A stretch of 64,000 bases of DNA. Source: Apricaphanius iberus. Taxonomy: Eukaryota; Chordata; Actinopteri; Cyprinodontiformes; Aphaniidae. The notes under the pieces are model-generated. The model had not been told where the DNA came from, made no database searches, and was given only the letters and a program-made list of their open reading frames with translations. The stretch is from contig JAPXFQ010001341.1 of NCBI GenBank assembly GCA_028564705.1, positions 558,001-622,000 on the forward strand, in the 5' to 3' direction. Below, piece after piece: positions 58,306 through 64,000 of this stretch; position 1 is the stretch's first letter; each line of letters begins with the position of its first letter. The position numbers were made by a program, and so were the translations under genes.

Positions 58306-58665
58306 AGTTCAGGTGGGAAAATCTCTCTACATGACAATAGGTGTCGCCTGCATAAATATGGCAAGTTTTTTTATCAAAGAAAAGCTGGAAGAAATCACGT
58401 TTGCAGTTTGTCCCAGGGCAGAGGACAACGCAAAATCTGGTTAGAGGTAAAAATACTAAACTAACACTCTGAACCTCCTTTACCCAAGAGAGAACATTGT
58501 GGTGACAGCATCATGATCTGGGGAAGGTTTTCTTCAGCAGGAATAGAGAGTCTGGTCAGGGTGGATGGAAATATAGTATATGGAGATAAAAACAGAAAGA
58601 AAACTTGTTAGAGGCTACAGAAGGATCGAGACCTGGGGTGGACCTTCCAGCAGAACGACTACCTA
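58306..58665. other. intergenic, possible Tc1-like debris
   Basis: The segment 58480-58560 (gagaacattgtggtgacagc, atcatgatctggggaag) resembles the 'HHGG..M.WG' region of a Tc1 transposase read on the plus strand, but is too short to classify. Confidence 0.35.
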
Positions 58666-59092
58666 ATGGTGCATTGACCCCCAACCCACCCCCAAAACGT
58701 CGGAATCAAGAGCGGCAAGATTATATGTCAAGTCTGTTGCTGAGGCTGTCAGGATCTCTGCAGCTCTTTGTGTGCATCGGTTGCATCAACTTTTCAAGCT
58801 TTTTCTGCGTTTCAAGGGGTAAAGCGGCAGACGCAAGAAATGCAGAAGATCAGCTAGCTGAACTTTTGACACTCAACGCTCTTGACGCAGTGAGCCAAGC
58901 AATCAAGAGCTTCTCACTGTAGTGACGTAGCCCAACGTCAACGTTGTCTAGCCAACCACGATCGGCTAGTGTTTAAAACATCTGGCAGCGAAAGACTTTT
59001 CAAGCTTCAGTTTAAAAATGTATGTATGCGTCAAACGAGACGCGCTGTTAGCGTTGTTTGACGCTGACAAAGTGTGCGGTGTGACCATTACA
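58666..59092 (+). mobile_element. MITE-like repeat, copy 2
   Basis: It is collinear with 38637-38983 over gcaagattatatgtcaagtc, tctctgcagctctttgtgtg, catcaacttttcaagc and the acgcaagaaatgcagaa block. The right end gtgcggtgtgacca is loosely inverted to the left end. No coding content. Confidence 0.5.
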
Positions 59093-59767
59093 CCTACAAC
59101 CAGAGCTACGAGGACACTGCCAAAATCACCCACAAGGCCAACAGGCTGCATCCAGCAAATATAATTTCATATATATATATATATATATATTTTAAGTGAA
59201 ACGCTAAAGATTCGCACTTTAACAGCCGACTAAAAGACAGCTGGGCTCCGTTGGTCAGGATCAGTTTTTCCTCTTTCATGACTCAAAGTTCACCTCTCTT
59301 TGCTGTGCATGTTTGGTAGTACCTCTGCTAGTGACAATTCTGTCTTTCTAATGAACATGTGCGACGATTTTGCATGTTTTCACACCTCAGAACTCATTAA
59401 AGAACATCTTGCTCATCAAGAAACAATGTCAGGCATTAAAAGTAAACAGAATATGCAAGTTCAGCTATTCCAATTTAAGTTTCTGATGTGAACAGAGCTA
59501 TTTCACCAAAATGAATGATTGTTCATCATGTTCGGTACATATTTCGGTCCTGATTTAGATCATAGCATTGTTACCAACCCTGTAAGAGTGTTTTAAAATT
59601 ACGTCTCTGTTCCCAACAGAAAAAGTAGACTTAGGGGCAGAGAATTTAACACATTTAGGGTTCACATTGTTAACATTTAGGGTTTCTTCAGCCTCATGTT
59701 TGTTTTTTGCTTTGGTTTGTAGTACTTATTAACCAGTAGAGTTTGGGTAAAAGTAGGTTTTGTTCAG
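59093..59767. other. intergenic, no gene recognised
   Basis: Contains a short (TA)n at 59168-59192. The open frame at 59300-59491 has no motif. Confidence 0.3.
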
Positions 59768-59840
59768 ATGTGGTGATTTCAGATTTCAGATCACTTTATT
59801 TATCTCACGAGGGGCAATTCAGTTTACACTACAACCTGTC
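59768..59840 (-). repeat. LINE 3' end (Rex1-like), reverse orientation
   Basis: The complement of cactttatttatctcacgag followed by gggcaattcag is the type of end carried by Rex1/Babar-like LINEs. Only the untranslated end is recognisable. Confidence 0.4.

Positions 59841-64000
<4,160 letters not shown>

Overview
The window looks like nuclear DNA of a teleost fish. It is AT-rich, almost all coding sequence sits in short exons with GT-AG junctions, and the intergenic and intronic DNA is packed with teleost-type repeats: Tc1-like transposons, hAT-type elements with 8-bp target duplications, PIF/Harbinger-like insertions, Rex1/Babar, L2-like and RTE-like LINE pieces, and tRNA-headed SINEs. No operons, CRISPR arrays, rRNA genes or retroviral genomes were seen.

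Genes. (1) ovol1 (OVO-like C2H2 zinc-finger repressor) lies on the minus strand from 17833 to 5645. Five coding exons join in frame to 339 codons, with the SNAG-like start MPRAFLVKK, four C2H2 fingers, and a CpG-rich segment over exon 1. (2) cmas (CMP-sialic acid synthetase) lies on the plus strand from 30595 to 51535. Eight exons join in frame to 427 codons, close to the vertebrate enzyme length, with the full N-terminal catalytic half and a HAD-like C-terminal half. (3) A second cmas paralogue starts at 61542 in the same orientation. Only its first exon (to 61750) is inside the window; the rest would lie past 64000. The two cmas genes form a head-to-tail pair whose start codons are about 31 kb apart. 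CMAS makes CMP-sialic acid, the donor used by all sialyltransferases. ovol1 is an unrelated epithelial/germline transcription factor; nothing here links it to cmas.

Layout. 1-5.6 kb: LINE and SINE debris. 5.6-17.9 kb: ovol1, whose 9.7-kb first intron holds nested LINEs and nested hAT elements. 18-30.5 kb: intergenic, with three Tc1-like remnants, one carrying a Harbinger-like insertion. 30.6-51.5 kb: cmas, whose 12-kb first intron holds a Tc1 element split by a Harbinger-like insertion, a hAT element with a perfect target duplication, an inverted pair of unclassified repeats and a large fold-back. 51.5-61.5 kb: intergenic, with a well-preserved long-TIR Tc1 element and a BED-zinc-finger hAT remnant. 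61.5-64 kb: the start of the second cmas gene.

I found no convincing new biological system. The points most worth a second look are the tandem cmas pair, loss of the HAD-motif aspartate in the complete cmas copy, the splice-compatible BED-finger open segments, and the nested transposon structures with recoverable target-site duplications. Classifications of repeats rest on recognising motifs by eye, without a database search.
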